Source: Rhea pennata (lineage: Eukaryota > Chordata > Aves > Rheiformes > Rheidae). From it: DNA of 64,000 nt. A program made the translations under genes and the position numbers. The stretch is from assembly GCF_028389875.1 (NCBI RefSeq), contig NC_084663.1:208165876-208229875 (forward strand). The letters run 5' to 3'. Positions 48,505 through 63,086 of the stretch are shown in pieces (position 1 is the first letter of the stretch; every line of letters starts with the position of its first letter). Under the pieces are notes generated by a model that was not told the origin of the DNA, made no database searches, and worked only from the letters and a program-made list of their open reading frames with translations.

Positions 48505-51500
48505 CAGCACATTTCCCATGGAGGACTGTTGTTCAGTCTCACAGATCTCTCACCAGGAAGTCAGCCTACATTCTCAGTTCTGACTCTTTATTTGTGCCAT
48601 TTTGGGGCTTCTTACCATATAATCCAGACCTTCTTATGGAGAAAACAGGCCATGAAAAGTCAGAAGCATGCAAAACAGTGCCGTAAGGAATTACAAGCAA
48701 GACATCTGCAGCTGAGAGTTGCAGTTTCACTGAGTTCATAGGGGTGCGGTACAGTGCAGGGAGCAGCCAGCACACTGGGAGGCAAAAAGATGTTGCTGGG
48801 ATAGAGCAGTCAAATCAAAATCACAGGTGAAGTTGAAGTGTTGTCTCAAGGACGAGGGCCTACTGGCCAGGCCTGGGCTTGTGCCAGCTGTTTGAGCATG
48901 TCAGCATTTATCTTGCTCCGTGGCTCAGGAGTACGTTATTTTTTCCTAGGTCAGGCAGACTGAAAATATCCCTCTGGTGAAGCAGGTGGTTCAAAACCTG
49001 GCAAGTCAAGCTGTTTGTGTGCCCTATATATACATACACCCCTGCAAACCTGCTACAACATAAGGCAAGGGCAGTGGTAGCTGCAATGCTAGCAGCAAGT
49101 AAAGAAGCAGACACACAGCTTGCCTCATCCAGAGACGAAGGCAAGCTCTGGACAGTGCTGATGAGGAAGGCAACTGCCTCTGTGGTCACCTCTAGGTAAA
49201 TCCTTACTGCCAAAAGACAGTTTATTCCTCCATCTGTAGATATGCTGATATCTTCTCCAAAGCTGGAGACTTTCCTACAGAAAGTCTTAGCACACTGTTC
49301 CTGAAAATGTATCACTGTAGAAAGTTTTTATCCACCAATTTGCTGGACTGCACAAAGCACCTCTGGTATAAGTAGCTACATCCCTTGCCAAACTTTGTCA
49401 ACCCTCTATAAGAACAAACTATAGGTCATTTTGGCTCCATAGCTGGATTTCACCAGAGACAGAGCGCCACACACTTATTTGATCTTTGTCAACCTATATG
49501 ATGATGCAACTATAATTAAAGCCTCACTAACATCTACTACTGCCTGAAAATATTTGAACTGTGTATTTTCCTTTCTGCTTCATCTCTATTGAAAAGTCTC
49601 CCTATGACAGTGCTCACTTAGATGATATTTTGGTTTGACTCTTAATTAATTCTTCATTTCACAATGGCTTGTTGTCTCCAAACATATTTTGTTCTATATT
49701 ACATTATATTAATACTCCAAAAAACTAAAGTCAGAATAGCATTCTTTGTTTTTACCATAATAGAACTGGAATTAAAATGTTGGCATTTCTTGTGGAATGG
49801 AAACTTGAGGTTTCAGCTAGATCTAACAGCATCTGTTTCACAGAAAGGGAGAAAAGTTTCCTTTATATTGATTCCTTTATTATTTTAATATAGACTAAAA
49901 CTTTAAAAGCACAAACACACCTGTTTTTTAGACTCCAGCTGTATTCTCATAAAAGCTGGGAGACATGGATGTTTCATAAAATGATCTTAAACTCCATGAA
50001 AAATTTGGTTGGAAATCAGAAAATGTACTTCTAGCCAAAATAACTCAATAGAGATTCTGTCTCTCTGTTGCCACTATGATTAATTTAAACTTCACACGTC
50101 ATGGGAGGAAAATGGAATACATTACCATTGATGAGAGAGGTTGCCAAGCTATCTCAGTAAGTTGGATGGAGTAGGAACAATGTGCACAGCTCTGCTTACC
50201 ACCCTTTTGCTTCACTGAGTAAACTTCCTCCTCATCTTATTTTCTGACTGTGTTGGAGGAATGATTCTACCTATTCATTTTATTTATAGGCATCATAAAG
50301 CCAAAGTTTTTGAGTTTTTCTGTCTAATGAGATACAAATCTCAATAAGGAACACAGGCCTTCAGCACCATTTTGTAGATAATCACTTAACACAGACTTTG
50401 CCAGTCGCGAGCTGGAAAGAGGAGACAGTTTTTCCATGCCAAATAAAGGTGAGAGGCCAGGAGTTTAGCTTGCATCACATATCAATTTTCCACAGTCCCA
50501 AGCCAAACCACTGCTATAGATTTCCCCTCTCCCACCCACTGAACTTTCTAACATGAGAAATATCTTCCCATGAAAAGCAGTGGTTACACAGTCACAGGGG
50601 ATCCTGCCTTACTCATACCACTGGCTTTTGGCTCTGCTTTGTGAAACCAAGAAGAGATGCCACTTAGCCTCAGGCTGTGTCTTCTCCACTAAGCAGCAAC
50701 AGAATAAGTCAGGAGGGAGAAGACAGGCCTCAAACAAAACCCTCAGTCATTGTAGAAAGTGCCTTTTGTTTGACTAATCAGCAGGCAAATAACTAGTTGT
50801 ATATTAGGGCACATGTACTGCCGGGAAAAGCAGGGGATATAAATCTGAAGACCACACCATCTATGGTTCCCGAAGACCTTGTCATCTTTTTGCAAATGTA
50901 GCTGCTAACTTCTGAGTCTCAGACAAATTCCAGTTTAAAGACAATATTCTTATCTGCACTGCCTGGAGAACAGTAGTTGGATACATACCCTTCACTCTGT
51001 CCTTAACAGCTCCAGTGCTGTTCCCATAGTTAGACCTTTGTCATGCAGCAGCCTGGATAAGAGTACTCCAGTGCAAAGCAGAGTATGATTTAAGCATTAG
51101 ATTTTATAAAATGCCTTGGGAATATTACACATAAGTAGGTCCACCCATAACCTGAATAGTAAGGAAGAGGGCTTGGTGCATGTACATAGTCCCAGTTGAA
51201 TCATGTTACTAGCATGTTGCATGCTTACTGCACTGGAAAGCACAAGGAGGGGAAGCACTGCTCTGGGCCTTTTGACCTCCCTCTGTATCAACTGAACAAG
51301 GTGGACATTAGGCACCTGCACTGTGGTTCTGCTCCAGAAGGTGGTCAGCAGCCTCAATTGCCTATGACTTAAAATGCTTGATCTGCTCTGTGTGCAATAT
51401 CTAAAACTGCTAGGGATGTGCACAGGCAGCTTGAGCAAGCTCAGCTGGGCCAGCTAGAAAGGTTTGGAGAGCTCCATGCTACCAAAGCTTTCTGCTAGGG

Positions 51501-53835
51501 CTGTAATGGGAGAGGCAGAAATGCAAGATAATACCTTCAGACTAACAGCAGAGCAGGCAGGAGAGGTAGGAGCCCAGAGCCTGGTGACATAGCCATGTCC
51601 CAGTCCTGTAATGTGTGGAGCTCCTCTCCTCACTGGCTGCTTTGCTTTCCTGTCCCTTGCTCAGCACAATGACATTTCCTTCACAAAGTATCATACCGTG
51701 GACACAGCAGGAGAATGAGTTGAAGCAATGTGAGTTGATGGCACTCTCACCTGCAGGAACAAAGGCAGGGGACAGTCAAGCTCAGTAATTTGTCCCATGC
51801 TCTTAGTCATCTTCTTCTGCTGGGACTTTACACACAGCATGAGTAGGAGAGTTTTAACATGGGACCTAGCACTACCAGACAGAAAGAAGACTGTTGTCGT
51901 TAGATTTTATTTGTCCCAAGCTAGAGGCTGGTTGCTGACAGGTGTGTTTATAGATAAAGATTAAATCAGAATAATTCCTTCTCTAGAAGTTTACTCCATA
52001 AAAAGTATGGATGGGATCATGTCTGTAGCCATTTGGAGAGGCCTTACTCCCTAGTTCTGCTGTCCTGCCATGGCGCTAGACCTGCCTGAGGAGTAGGAAA
52101 TAGGGAGAAGGGCAAAGCCGTGTAGTAGGGCTACTAGACCTGTGCATGATGGAAGGTGAGAGTTGAGAGCCAGCATGCTCTGTAAGGTGTCCACAGACAA
52201 CTTCTACAAACAGAGACTAGAGAGACCATGGAGAGCTTGTACAAGGTGGAGAATGGCAGTCTGAACCTTCTGCAGGTACAGAGAGGGCAGTCACAATTCA
52301 ATGTGGGTCTAAACTCTGTTACCATGGAGGCTGGCAGAATTTTTAATCAATGTCTGTTGTCTGATAACAGTGATTAGAGAGAGCCACCAGGGCCTTGAAA
52401 AGATGCCTTTTGATAGGGCAAAATATAAGCCTCTGCTATATATTAATATTCTCCATAGCATGATACAAACACCATATAGGGAAGAATAGGGAGCAAAGTA
52501 GCAACAGAAAAGGAAAGTGGTGGACCCATGTTATTCAGTATATTAAGCCTTTAGAAGCCCCCCTTTGAGATCTCAGCTGCAAATTAGGGCAGGAAGAACA
52601 GCAGCAACTCTATCAGCATGCCCCCTGGAAAGTTTGCACAAAGTAGGTACCACCATGGAAAGTGAAGTTACTCTGTGTAGTACTAATTGTCCTGATAAAT
52701 CTATATGTGTTTTGGTCTCCTATTCCTAATGACAATATCAGCATTTAATGCCCAGACCAACTGGTGAGTTGTAAAGCTGTATATGACAACTGTAAGAGAC
52801 ATTTTCTTTCCTCATAGATTCTCCAGATCCATCAATGAAATGGAGACACCCTAAAACACTCTCTGTGGAGACAGGATAGATCAGATATTCTGTGAAATGA
52901 ATGAGTTTCAGGCTTCTGCCTCCACCCTTGGGCCACTCTGACTCACAGGAGGCCACAATATTGCCTACAATACCACAGTGGTTTTGTTTTCCACTGCCTT
53001 AAAGCAACAGTAATATCAGTGTCATGAGACCAGCCCCAAACAGGAGAAAAAATCCTGGCAAATGAAGCTGTACTCATGTACAGCTCAAAACAAGGAAAGG
53101 AACTGTCCAGAGACTAAAAGATTTCCCTGACAGACTTATGATTTAAAACTTGTTTAAGTTAAATATTAATATGGCTAAGCAACTTTCAAAACAGAGCCAG
53201 TGCAGGGTTGATCCAAAAGTCAATGGAATAAAAGAGTCTGTAGCAAAAATCTGAGCCAAACTACTGAAGCTGATAATGTCTGGCAAGAAAATTCACCCCA
53301 GAGAAGAGCTTGAGGACAACAAAAATCCAGTAAAAAACATAAAGTAAAAAAAACAGACCTCACCCTTCACTGACTGTCCCTCTGACCAGATGTAAAAGAC
53401 TTGGAGGTCTTGGAGGCCGGAGATCTCTTTTATAACCAAGCTGCAGGATCAGGATTGCTTCTGCACCTGCAGATCCAACTTTCAGGCTCAGCTGCAGCTG
53501 ACCCTGCCGGCTGGAGATACAAGGACAGAAACTTTTAAGTGACTTTGCTTGGCCCAAAGTGTATTTACTATGGACAGAGAGCTGATCTTGAGCTTGCCAG
53601 CTACTAATTGTATTTCAGCAAATTACAAAGACTTCCTGTCATCAGTTCAGGTCTCGACTTTCTATTATTCTGGACTAACAGTCTGGAAAATGAAATTGCA
53701 AACAGAACTTCATTAAAATAAAGTCAGACACTTTCTCAGCTGGCAGGTTTGGAGAGTCGGAATTGAGCCCCGGGGGTTGTACGTCCAGCTTTTTCTTTGA
53801 CTATATGAGCAAAAAGGCAAAAAAGAGTCCTTTGA

Positions 53836-53956
53836 GCTCTCTGTACCTCAGTTTACACATTCATCAAGCAGGGACTCTAATTCTCAGTTGCCTCTTGAGA
53901 ACATTTGAGAAATGATTTACACTTTGTAAAGCACAGACGAATGCAAGGTGCTAGAT
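53836..53956 (+). repeat. MIR-like SINE remnant
   Basis: CTCTCTGTACCTCAGTTTACACATTCATCAAGCAGGG, then TTGAGAACATTTGAGAAATGATTTACACTTTGTAAAGCACAGA. The order matches the MIR core and 3' region, including the GTAAAGCGC-like element. Confidence 0.65.
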
Positions 53957-56900
53957 CCTTACTCTAAAAACATCCAGATTAGCTGTCAAAACTAATTCAA
54001 TTTTCTTTTTAATTTTCTTACAGTGGCTGAATCTAGGATACAAGTATTAAAACCAATAACAATTATTAATTATTTTCTCATCCTGTGGAGTATAAGGAAA
54101 ATACATTCCTCCAATCTAATCCTATACACTTTGGGATTAGACCTACACCCATGTATGTTTACTGGAACAGGCCCAGATTCATCTGATCTGACTTTAGGCC
54201 TGCAACTGAGGCAGCTGTGTTGGAAGATAACACTCCAGTCTCGCTATAGAGTCAGTGGAGACAGACAGACATCTCCAGGAATGATTCAGATCCTGGGTGG
54301 GCTGACTCAGTCTCTTGAAGTATCCTTATCTTTCTAGATCTTAGACTTTGTATATTAGTGAATTAAGTATGTCCAAGCTCTGGCCCTGAGGCCAGATGGC
54401 ACAATGCAGCCCCATCCAGGTGAGTAAACTTTGCTGCCCTCCAAAACAAGGTGGCTCTGTGCTCATAGCACCTGGGAGCAGTCTCAGCCTGTGTGGACTC
54501 CCAGGTCATGACCAAGAATTGTATGGGATGCGGCTAGTACCCTTAGCTAAACTGATATCTGGGACCATTCTGGCAATAGAGCAGCTCAAGACCCTGTACC
54601 CAATAACATTCCTTGGGCTGTTTAATTTCCTAGTAGAGGCGTAGCCTTAGATGCCTGAGATAAGTGCTCAAAGTTAGTTGAGATGTGCTATGTGAGAGAG
54701 AAGGTTAACTCTTTCCATCCTGTAGCTATGTGACAATACTCCTCATCAGAAAGGAGGGACAGACCAAAATCTAAGCTGGTAAGGTTAATCTGTAACTGCT
54801 TTAAAGGAACTCAGGAGAACCTCCTTTTAGTTCTCAGTGCTCTTGGAAAGCAGCTGTTTATTTATGGATTTAAGCCCAGCAATTAAGCCCATTTTGTGCT
54901 TGCAACCCCATTCTTAGGACCATATTCTCAGAAGTCACCAGTCACCTGGGTTGGAGTTCCTCATTGTGCTCTCCTGCAATATTTGGCTAGTTACTGACTG
55001 TTGTTTCCACCCAGCCTGCCCGATCACGGTATCTATAGAACTGCTCGGCAAAATGCTTCCCCCTCATCACCCATATACCAATCTCTTTGCATTTAGAGTA
55101 CTTCTCACTGAAGCATCTCACAGCCTTTGTGTACAACTGGAAAGCACTGTGTGTATCAAGAATACACACAGGTAATAGGAATCTGGGCACAATAATAGAA
55201 ATAATAGAAATCTAGCCTGCCAGTGAGTCAGCGTGACAAACGCAGGAATGCAAGTCAGGAGGTCCAACTCCCAGCCCCCAGTCTGAATCAGGAGACCACA
55301 GTGCCTCACAACTATAATCTGGATTCTTCTGGTCCCACTGCCACAATCACCCCCTAATCAGTACCAGATACAACCACCTCCACAAGGAGATGTGGTAAAT
55401 GAGGAAGGATTACTCCTCCTAATGCTGCAGGGAAGAGTAGTTCTTGGAATATTTACTGAGCCACTGAACCAAAGCTTTGTTTCTAGATTCCAGCTGACAG
55501 TTTTCCAATGCTTTTCAGCTCCTTTTTTTTTTACATGACAGCCATTTTACAGCCCAGATACTTGAGTCTGTCACGGTGTCATGTTGCCACCGTGCAAAGG
55601 CAACATGGCGAGCACATGTTGACCTAGTATCCAAATTGCTGTCCATCACAGCAGAATAGAAGCAAAAGGAAACCTCTTCATGCAGTCCAAAGTGAAGGCA
55701 CATTTAGCATTGTAAGCAGACATATATTGACATAATACAATACTTCTGTCATGAACCATACTTGATACAGCTATTACAGCTTCCAAGGATTAGGTGCTTT
55801 CATCAGGGACTTGTGGTTACAATTAATCAGAGCTCAGGTAGATCATATAAAGTAGGAAGTGTGGGAGTATTTGCACATCTGAGTCTACCATGCTTAATTG
55901 TCAGCATTTAAAATACTGCTTTTAACTTGCTTTAAAGTATTAACTAAAGGAATAAAACTTTATATGCCAATTAAGACAACTGCTCTTGATTTGGCTCTTG
56001 AAGTGCTTTGATTTGATTTGAATGTAACTATTTGGGTAGCACAGATAGCAAAAGACACATGAATCAGAGTGGCGGCTTTTATTCCTTTAGGACTAGTAGC
56101 ATCTCCTCAATGCAAAAGATTAAATCAAAAAGAAATTAAGAGATATATTTCAGAGAAGGCTGGCTGGGTACTTCTGAATATAGACAAAGCAACCCTTCTC
56201 CCTACTGGTAAAAATTCACACTAGTGCAGAGGCCCAGTACAAAGCTAAATGCCACTTAAACATCCTGCTGAGGGGCTTAAGTGTTGGCTAGGCTTTGTGC
56301 TAAGCTTCGGTGATAGATTAAATATCATCCACAGAAAAGAACAAACTGCATTTGGATTTTGTCTGGGTCTGATTCTCTATTTCCACATCTCATTACAGTA
56401 TTTGATGAGAACTTGGAGTTAGCATGAAGTATAGGATATGGCTTCACATTTCACTTTGTACATGCAACCTGCCTGTGTAATGAAAGGAATATATGTATAT
56501 ATTATGCATGATATTACTTCTTTGATGTAAATGCACACTGCGCATAAAGTATTGCTGGACCAATTACCACTCATCAAAGGTAGTGCCACTCATCTGAAGG
56601 AAGTGGTGTGACATGAGTCATTTTGGCTTAAGGTCTCCCATAGAGATTTCACAATCTGTGTCTTCATTCCCACACTAAGATGCATTGTGTCTGTACCACA
56701 CTGCAAGCTGGGGGCCTAGCCATCCAAACAGACCTGCAGTCTGCCAGGATCCTGCTACAGACATCACGGGAACTCCATGTGAGAATAAGATTTCCTGTGT
56801 AGATTGTTTTCTAAGACTGGTCCTCATTCAAGCATCACTGTATTTTTTCATATAATTGCTACATTTGTTTCCCAGGTTTTGCCCTCAGGAAAGAAGGTGC

Positions 56901-57571
56901 AAACATTGCCCATGTGTATTCTAAACTTACCATAATCTATTGCCAGTTCCAGGGGAGTGGTCTGGGCTGGTGCTACTAAGAATCAGTGCATTTGCTAGCT
57001 GGGTCTACACACAGTGACATTTCCACACAGCTGTTGCATGTACTTTCTTCTGCTGCTGCTCCTTTTTACAGACTTTCACAAAAGGAGGCTCAAATAGCAG
57101 TTGTTAAAACTCACCAACTCACCACACCACAGGCATGCTTGGAATAAGATCCGGAGTTTTGTCCTGGTGGTACAAGAAAAAGGACCCAGGAGACAAGCCA
57201 TGTTGTGTATGCATGTGAGAGACAAAATGTCTTTGTTTATTTGGTTTTAAATATGAAAATATAGGAAAAGGCCTAAGCTGTATCTTGGCTAGCTCTGAAG
57301 AATTCAGTTCAAAAATCATGACAGACACAACTTAGCAGTAGAGTCCCCACAAGTGTAAAAAATGCCAAGAACTAAAATTACATTACAAAACTAATCAATG
57401 TTTTTTCCTGTCCCTCAGATTCTCCAAAGGATCCTCACTTCCAGCCACATCAGCCCTTTCCAAAGGAATATGTAAAAAGCATAGCTCTGCTGCACATTTG
57501 GGACAGTTCAGACCAAGGAAGGGAGTAGATTCTCAAGCTTTTCTTGATATTTGAACATATCATAAGTTGTC

Positions 57572-57790
57572 ATGAAGGAAATTCCAACTAGATATTAGAA
57601 AAAACTTTTTCACTGTGACAGTAATCACACTGGAACTGGTTACCCAGAGAGGATGTGGAACCTCCATCCATGGAGGAACTCAAAAATTGACACGTTGCTG
57701 GACATGTTAGCCCTGCTTTGAGCAAGGGATAGAATAGATGACCTCCAAAGGACCCTTCCAACCTAAATTAGTCCATATTTCTATGATTCT
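57572..57790 (+). mobile_element. CR1 LINE 3' end, best copy in window
   Basis: About 220 bases match the end of CR1 ORF2 and the 3' UTR: GAAGGAAATTCCAACTAGATATTAGAAAAAACTTTTTCACTG, then GGAACTGGTTACCCAGAGAGGATGTGG, CTCCATCCATGGAGG, TTAGCCCTGCTTTGAGCAAGGGATAGAATAGATGACCTCCAAAGGACCCTTCCAACCTAAATTA and a terminal TTCTATGATTCTT. The 5' truncation is typical of CR1. This is the strongest sign of a sauropsid genome. Confidence 0.95.
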
Positions 57791-59877
57791 TCAGCATTGT
57801 TTCAATAGCCATGTGGCACACTGAAGGAGAAAGTCACTCACATAAAAAAAGGCCTCTTCCCGAGAGTAATTTCCACCTTGCCAAACCCAAACCCATTCTT
57901 GGCAGCAGCCAGTTTTGTTTTCCAGACCTCTGACTTGTGAGCCAGCAGTCTGTTACTCCAGATATCTGTGCCAGTCTGGAGCAGATGCTTGCCTACATTT
58001 TTCAGGCTGAACAAGATAGATAGAATTACAAAGCCACTAACGGTGAGAATACTTCAGCCCACACCTTTAATGCATCTCCTACCTGCCTTGCTTCCATGGC
58101 ATTCTGGCACGATGCTCTGAGGAAAAAGAGCTATGAGGTAGAACTCCCTCGGAGGGTTGTCTCTAAGTAATAAATTAATCTAAGGAGAAAACTTTCTCTA
58201 GGAAATTTAGCGTGTCAGCTTCATCTTATCGTCCAAGGGGGGCAAGGGGGTGTCAGAGAGGATGATAGCTTATGCGCAGTTGGGGAGGTGCACACCACAG
58301 ACTGGAGCATGAGGTGGACTCCCCAAAGACTAGTCTGGATGAAACAGTAAGTCTTCAGTGTGCAGTGCAGCACCATGCAATGGTGTTAGCCCAGGTGTGG
58401 AAGCAGGATAGCTTCACTGAGCAGCTCTGTGTCCAGTGCACTCAGGCCAGCTAATCTGCAGCTCTAGGCAAAAAACAGCTGTCAGCTTCCAGCTCCAAGC
58501 TTTGCTCTCCTTAGGCGACAAGTCAAGGAAATCTGAGGTCCTGAAAGGTGTCTTCACAATCTCTCCATACCTTTTGTCCAACTGTAACATTGCGTGGCAG
58601 TTAACACCAGGATAGCCATCCTGGAACAGGCAGAGGGCCATCAAGTCTGGCATCCTCTTCCTGTGAACCCTTGGTGCTGCTGGGGAGCATACCAGAAACC
58701 CTGCAGGAAGCATTTCTGTATAATCTGTTCCCAGAGGAACCAGACACTTATACCACTTCCAGAACTCCTAATCTGGTTTGGTTTTTCACTTTTAAAATAT
58801 TTTTTCCCTTACTCTAGATATTCCTATTGTTCATATAAATTCATTGTCCCTTTCAGAGTCCTGCTAAACTCTCAATACTAATCAAAATACTAATGGTTAT
58901 ATCTAGATTAGTAAATTAAATAGGACCATAGCACTAGCTCTCACATTGGTGCGTGATCGTCTATATTAACAGTCCCTTTCATGGTTTAGTATCAACTAGC
59001 AGACAGTAGCTGGCATGATTTGGAGAACAGCTTGTTCCTGGGACCATGCCCAAAAGGCAGCATGGGTGTGGCCACCCTGTTTTTAGTGGGGAAGAGAGTT
59101 TAGTATCGTGGATATGAGCCATAGCATGCCCCTTGGCTTTTTGCCAGGCCATAGTCACCGGTCCATCACATTTAGTATTATCAGGTAGCCAGTGGAACTT
59201 TCTGGAACAAGCTCCATGGACCAGTTAAGCAATCTGTGAAAAGCGTCACCTTTGGAGGTACCTTTGGAGGAATGCTCATACTCATGCAGATCCTGACCCC
59301 CTTCAGCAGAAGAACTGAACACTTTCACAAAGGACTTAGTGCTGTGTCAAAGCGTAAACTGTCATGAAGTTTTCCCCCCACTTCCCAAACTTTATCATCA
59401 ACCTGAACTGAAATTAAATATGTGCAAATAAGATTTAGCACTGTCCCTCCCAAATACCTTTCCATGCCTGTGGGCATGTTCAAAGCTTGTTCAAGACAGA
59501 TTGGCTTGAACCTGATCGGTTGTTATCTTCAAGGTAAACACAAATATCTTCTTACCTGAGGCGCTCTTACATGAATAACCAAATGGAAGGATTTGGATTG
59601 TCTAAGTCAGCCACCACTCTAAATGGCTCTTTAGATTGACAGTTTATAGTTACTTCCAGAGAGGTAATGAATACCTCTCTGCTCCTTCGTGAGCTTGTGT
59701 GAAGAGTTTGGATGTTAGAAAGAATCACTCTGAAGACCCTCTTTCCTCCAGTGCTCTTTATTCCCTCTTGTTTCCCCTGTTGAAGGCCATTGAACTAGGA
59801 AATCTGTGGTGCAAACTGGGCATATGGGCACCCCGGGTGGACAGAGCATTCATAGTAAAAGTCAGACCAACATCATT

Positions 59878-59882
<5 letters not shown>

Positions 59883-59916
<34 letters not shown>
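59883..59916. repeat. Poly(A) run, 34 bases
   Basis: The longest homopolymer in the window, uninterrupted. No poly(A) signal or retrocopy body is recognised upstream. Confidence 0.95.
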
Positions 59917-59919
<3 letters not shown>

Positions 59920-61490
59920 GAGATAAAAACCTGGCTAGTTTTAGTAGAAAAGTCTTAGTACACAAGAGTTCATAAACAGACAATTCTGTAATATTTCTGT
60001 TTTGTTTCAATATTGTATATTGGCCTTGTAAGTGACAGTTATAAACAAGGAACAGGTAGAAGTAGTATATACTGCATTTCAGAAAGCATGGGCGTTACCT
60101 GCGTTACCTTTCACAATGAGGAATTCTTGTCATGCTAAGTCATTTGGGAGGTGATGACTGGCAGATCGCTGATCGAGCCATCAATTCCTATTCCAGCCCA
60201 TGCAGAGATTCTTAGTCTCTAGTTAAAGATGAGTGGAGAAGGGGATCTTTGTTGGGGAAGGGATAAAAAACACAGAAAAAGCATCTCTGGTCAGCTTCAT
60301 ATACAAGCTAGGAATATACAAAAAAATGTTTTCTGGACCACAGACGTTAAAGTCTAGGTTAATAATGGAATTTAAGCACCAAAATCCTTATTTAAGTATG
60401 TGAGTTCAATACTGAAGTGCCACTGGCAGTCTTGGAGCCTTGTCAGCTGCTGGCTAACACCACAGCAAAAGTACTCATTAATGCTTAAAAAAATATTTTG
60501 GTGGATGAATAAGACCTCTTACATCCTGTTGCTGCTTTATCACTAAGAGTCTTTAGTAAAGATGCAGTTCTGGTGGGATCCTCAAGATGAGCTGTTCTTC
60601 CCAGTATCTCAGTACTTCATCTGGTACAAAACCAGCGAGGACAGGACACCTGGGAAGTGTCTCTCTTTCACGCATGTCCCCCTTACATCTAACACCTCAA
60701 TGGACATATCCAGGGCAGGAAGAAAGACTCTATTTAAACTCTTGCTTTGCCTGAATTCGTCCAAATTCCAAATGAATGGTGTCCTCACCAGGAGCCACTT
60801 TCAGTCACTCTGGCCCTGTTTAGCTACTCTGTTTTGTACAAACTTTTATACATATGCCAGAGTGGACACTCAAAGCTGGTACACATTTCTGTCTAAACTA
60901 AAAAAATATTTCTTTCTTTAATACAGCATAGGAAGTAAGAGAGCTCAAGAAAGACCATTTTCATAATATCAAATAAGATGAGGCATGGAGCAATCATCAA
61001 AGGTGGTAGTGGCTGGGGAGCAAGTCCCTGCCCAGTAGGCCTTTGAGTACAGGCATCCTATGTGTCAAAGGCATCCCCTAACCACAAGACTGTGGAAATT
61101 CCCCATTCAGTATACTACTTTCTTCCTTTTTGTTGTCTCCAGATGCTCCTCATTCAGCAAACAGGAAGTCTAGATACCTAACTTTTGGCTACAGAGAGTA
61201 TGAAGGGTACGTTCTTCAATGCAAAACCACATCTATATACAGGTTTGAATCTAATCTGATATTCACCTATCTGAGGGCCATGGTTCTCCCCTATTTTCTC
61301 CCCTTCATTCTCTGCCCCTTCCTTATATGCAAGGCCAAGAGGTTTTAAGGTACCTCAGCACTGGTCTTCCTTTTACTGATACTCAGTAAACGTGTTTTAG
61401 TGAGGGTGGGGTGACCTTGGCCATTCATTCAGTAACTTCTTATGGACATATTTCTGTGTTCAGTCAGTCTAGGTTATAGGTTAATACTCA

Positions 61491-61720
61491 TGACCTGATC
61501 CTGCAGTCCAATCTCAGCTCAGTTTGAAAAGTCTGAATCCTAAGCACTCTTGCATGTACTTTTCTAAGAACAGGAGGAAATTGTTCACAAGGTCTCTGTT
61601 GGCCTTTGTAACATAAATATGAAAATATTTGCAGTCAAGTTAAGTAGGAGAAAATGAGTCCAAACAGTATTGAGTAACTCTGCTTGAGCAGAAAAGCATC
61701 TATAGAGTCAGTGGGAGTTG
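61491..61720. repeat. Possible old sauropsid repeat, two arms
   Basis: ATGACCTGATCCTGCAGTCCAATCTCAG at the left and GCTTGAGCAG...GAGTCAGTGGGAGTTGATACTG at the right resemble the two ends of the repeat type also seen near 47.05 kb. The middle is unrecognised. Confidence 0.3.
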
Positions 61721-63004
61721 ATACTGATGTCCCAAAGGACACAGGAATAAATCACCAAGGCAAGCCAAAAAGGGCCTAAGTAAATATTTAACTGAAGACT
61801 GAAAGTACTTTCCCTTTTAGGTAAATCACTCTTCATATGTGAGTTCATCCCAAGGTGAAAAGGACAAAAGGCAGTTAAGTGGGCATCACCTGAGTAATTA
61901 CAGAAGCAAATAGTGTTGTTCATGGGAAAATCATTAATGAAGAGTGAAATATAAACAATTAGAAAAATAGATAACTGATGACACTGTCTTATATATAGAT
62001 GAGAGGTCGATGTTGTGTTACCACCTCAGACCTGAAACAATCTGCTCCCTCTGGCAGATCTCTCTGCAAGCACTCTCCACAAGGAGGCAGAGATAGGTGC
62101 GTTTGGGGCCATAGGAGATGCATCCAAATCCCCTTCCTAGTGAGATCAAAGTGAATTTTGCCTCCTGAAATTAGAAGGTCTTAAATACAGGCATACATTT
62201 CCATACATGCATGCAATTCCACTGGATTTCTCTGTTGTCCACATCCAGGCTCTCACAAAGTAGCTGGATGCTCACAGGAGAAGAAATACAAAGTTGGATG
62301 TGTAGGTCCACATTTTTTCTTGATCTAGCAACAGCCAGAGACAGGTGTGCTGTGTGTTGTGTGATTCTCATGAAAAATCAGTGCTTAGTTTCATATATCT
62401 ATTAGGATGATATAGGAAAAATCATGCCCAATTGTCTTATTAATTCACCTTTCCAGGAGATTTTGATTGATGTATGGTACATAGTCCTCCCTAAAATAGA
62501 TACTGGTAGGATGCTAGTAATTGAAGACTCCAGAGAGTCAAAAGGTGAAAAAGCTAAAAGTCAAATCTCTTTGTAAAATCCAAGCACTGCTGAAATAACC
62601 TGAAAGAATCCTGTTGCCTTTGATGGGACAGGAGTTCACCTTCTAGAGACCTAGTTCCTTTTAAAGCACTGCAGATGGCAAAAATCTTAGTTCACTACTG
62701 CTCATTTTAAAGTGTCACAAATGACAGTTTTACAAAGAGTCGTCTTCACTATAGTGAAAAACTGTTTGACTTCACTTTAATATTAAACATTGTGTAAACT
62801 CTTTTGGTTAAAAGGTTGGTTATTTTTATGGTGGGTAATTCTTATGACAAACAGCTAAAATATGCACCTCAAGGTCTCAGGCTTATGAGACTTAAATCAT
62901 TAAAAGTATTTTTATGAGAAAAAATTATGAGCACAAATTAAAAAAATGAAGTTTGCTTTGAGGGAAAGTTCATTCTAGGGTACAGTATTCAGGGCACATA
63001 AAAA

Positions 63005-63055
63005 CACTCTTTAAATGTACATATGCCTCAGATGCACTATTTAAACATACATATG
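63005..63055. repeat. Imperfect direct repeat, about 37-base period
   Basis: ACTCTTTAAATGTACATATG and ACTATTTAAACATACATATG differ at a few positions and begin 37 bases apart. Confidence 0.65.
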
Positions 63056-63086
63056 GCACACATTCTCTGTGTGTGAGTGTGTATAT

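Larger units (their letters stand above)
44046..57570. other. Gene-free stretch with scattered old repeats
   Basis: Holds CR1 tails near 45.4 and 48.4 kb, amniote remnants near 47.0-47.3 kb and a MIR-like copy near 53.8 kb. Elsewhere I see only unique-looking AT-rich sequence and short chance frames, the longest about 135 codons (48908-49315, minus), with no recognised domain. Confidence 0.55.

Noticed and set aside
48908..49315. 135-codon minus-strand open frame
   Set aside because: No recognised domain or splice context. Judged chance.
59699..59916. Processed pseudogene ending in the 34-base A run
   Set aside because: No poly(A) signal before the run and no recognisable parent coding sequence upstream.
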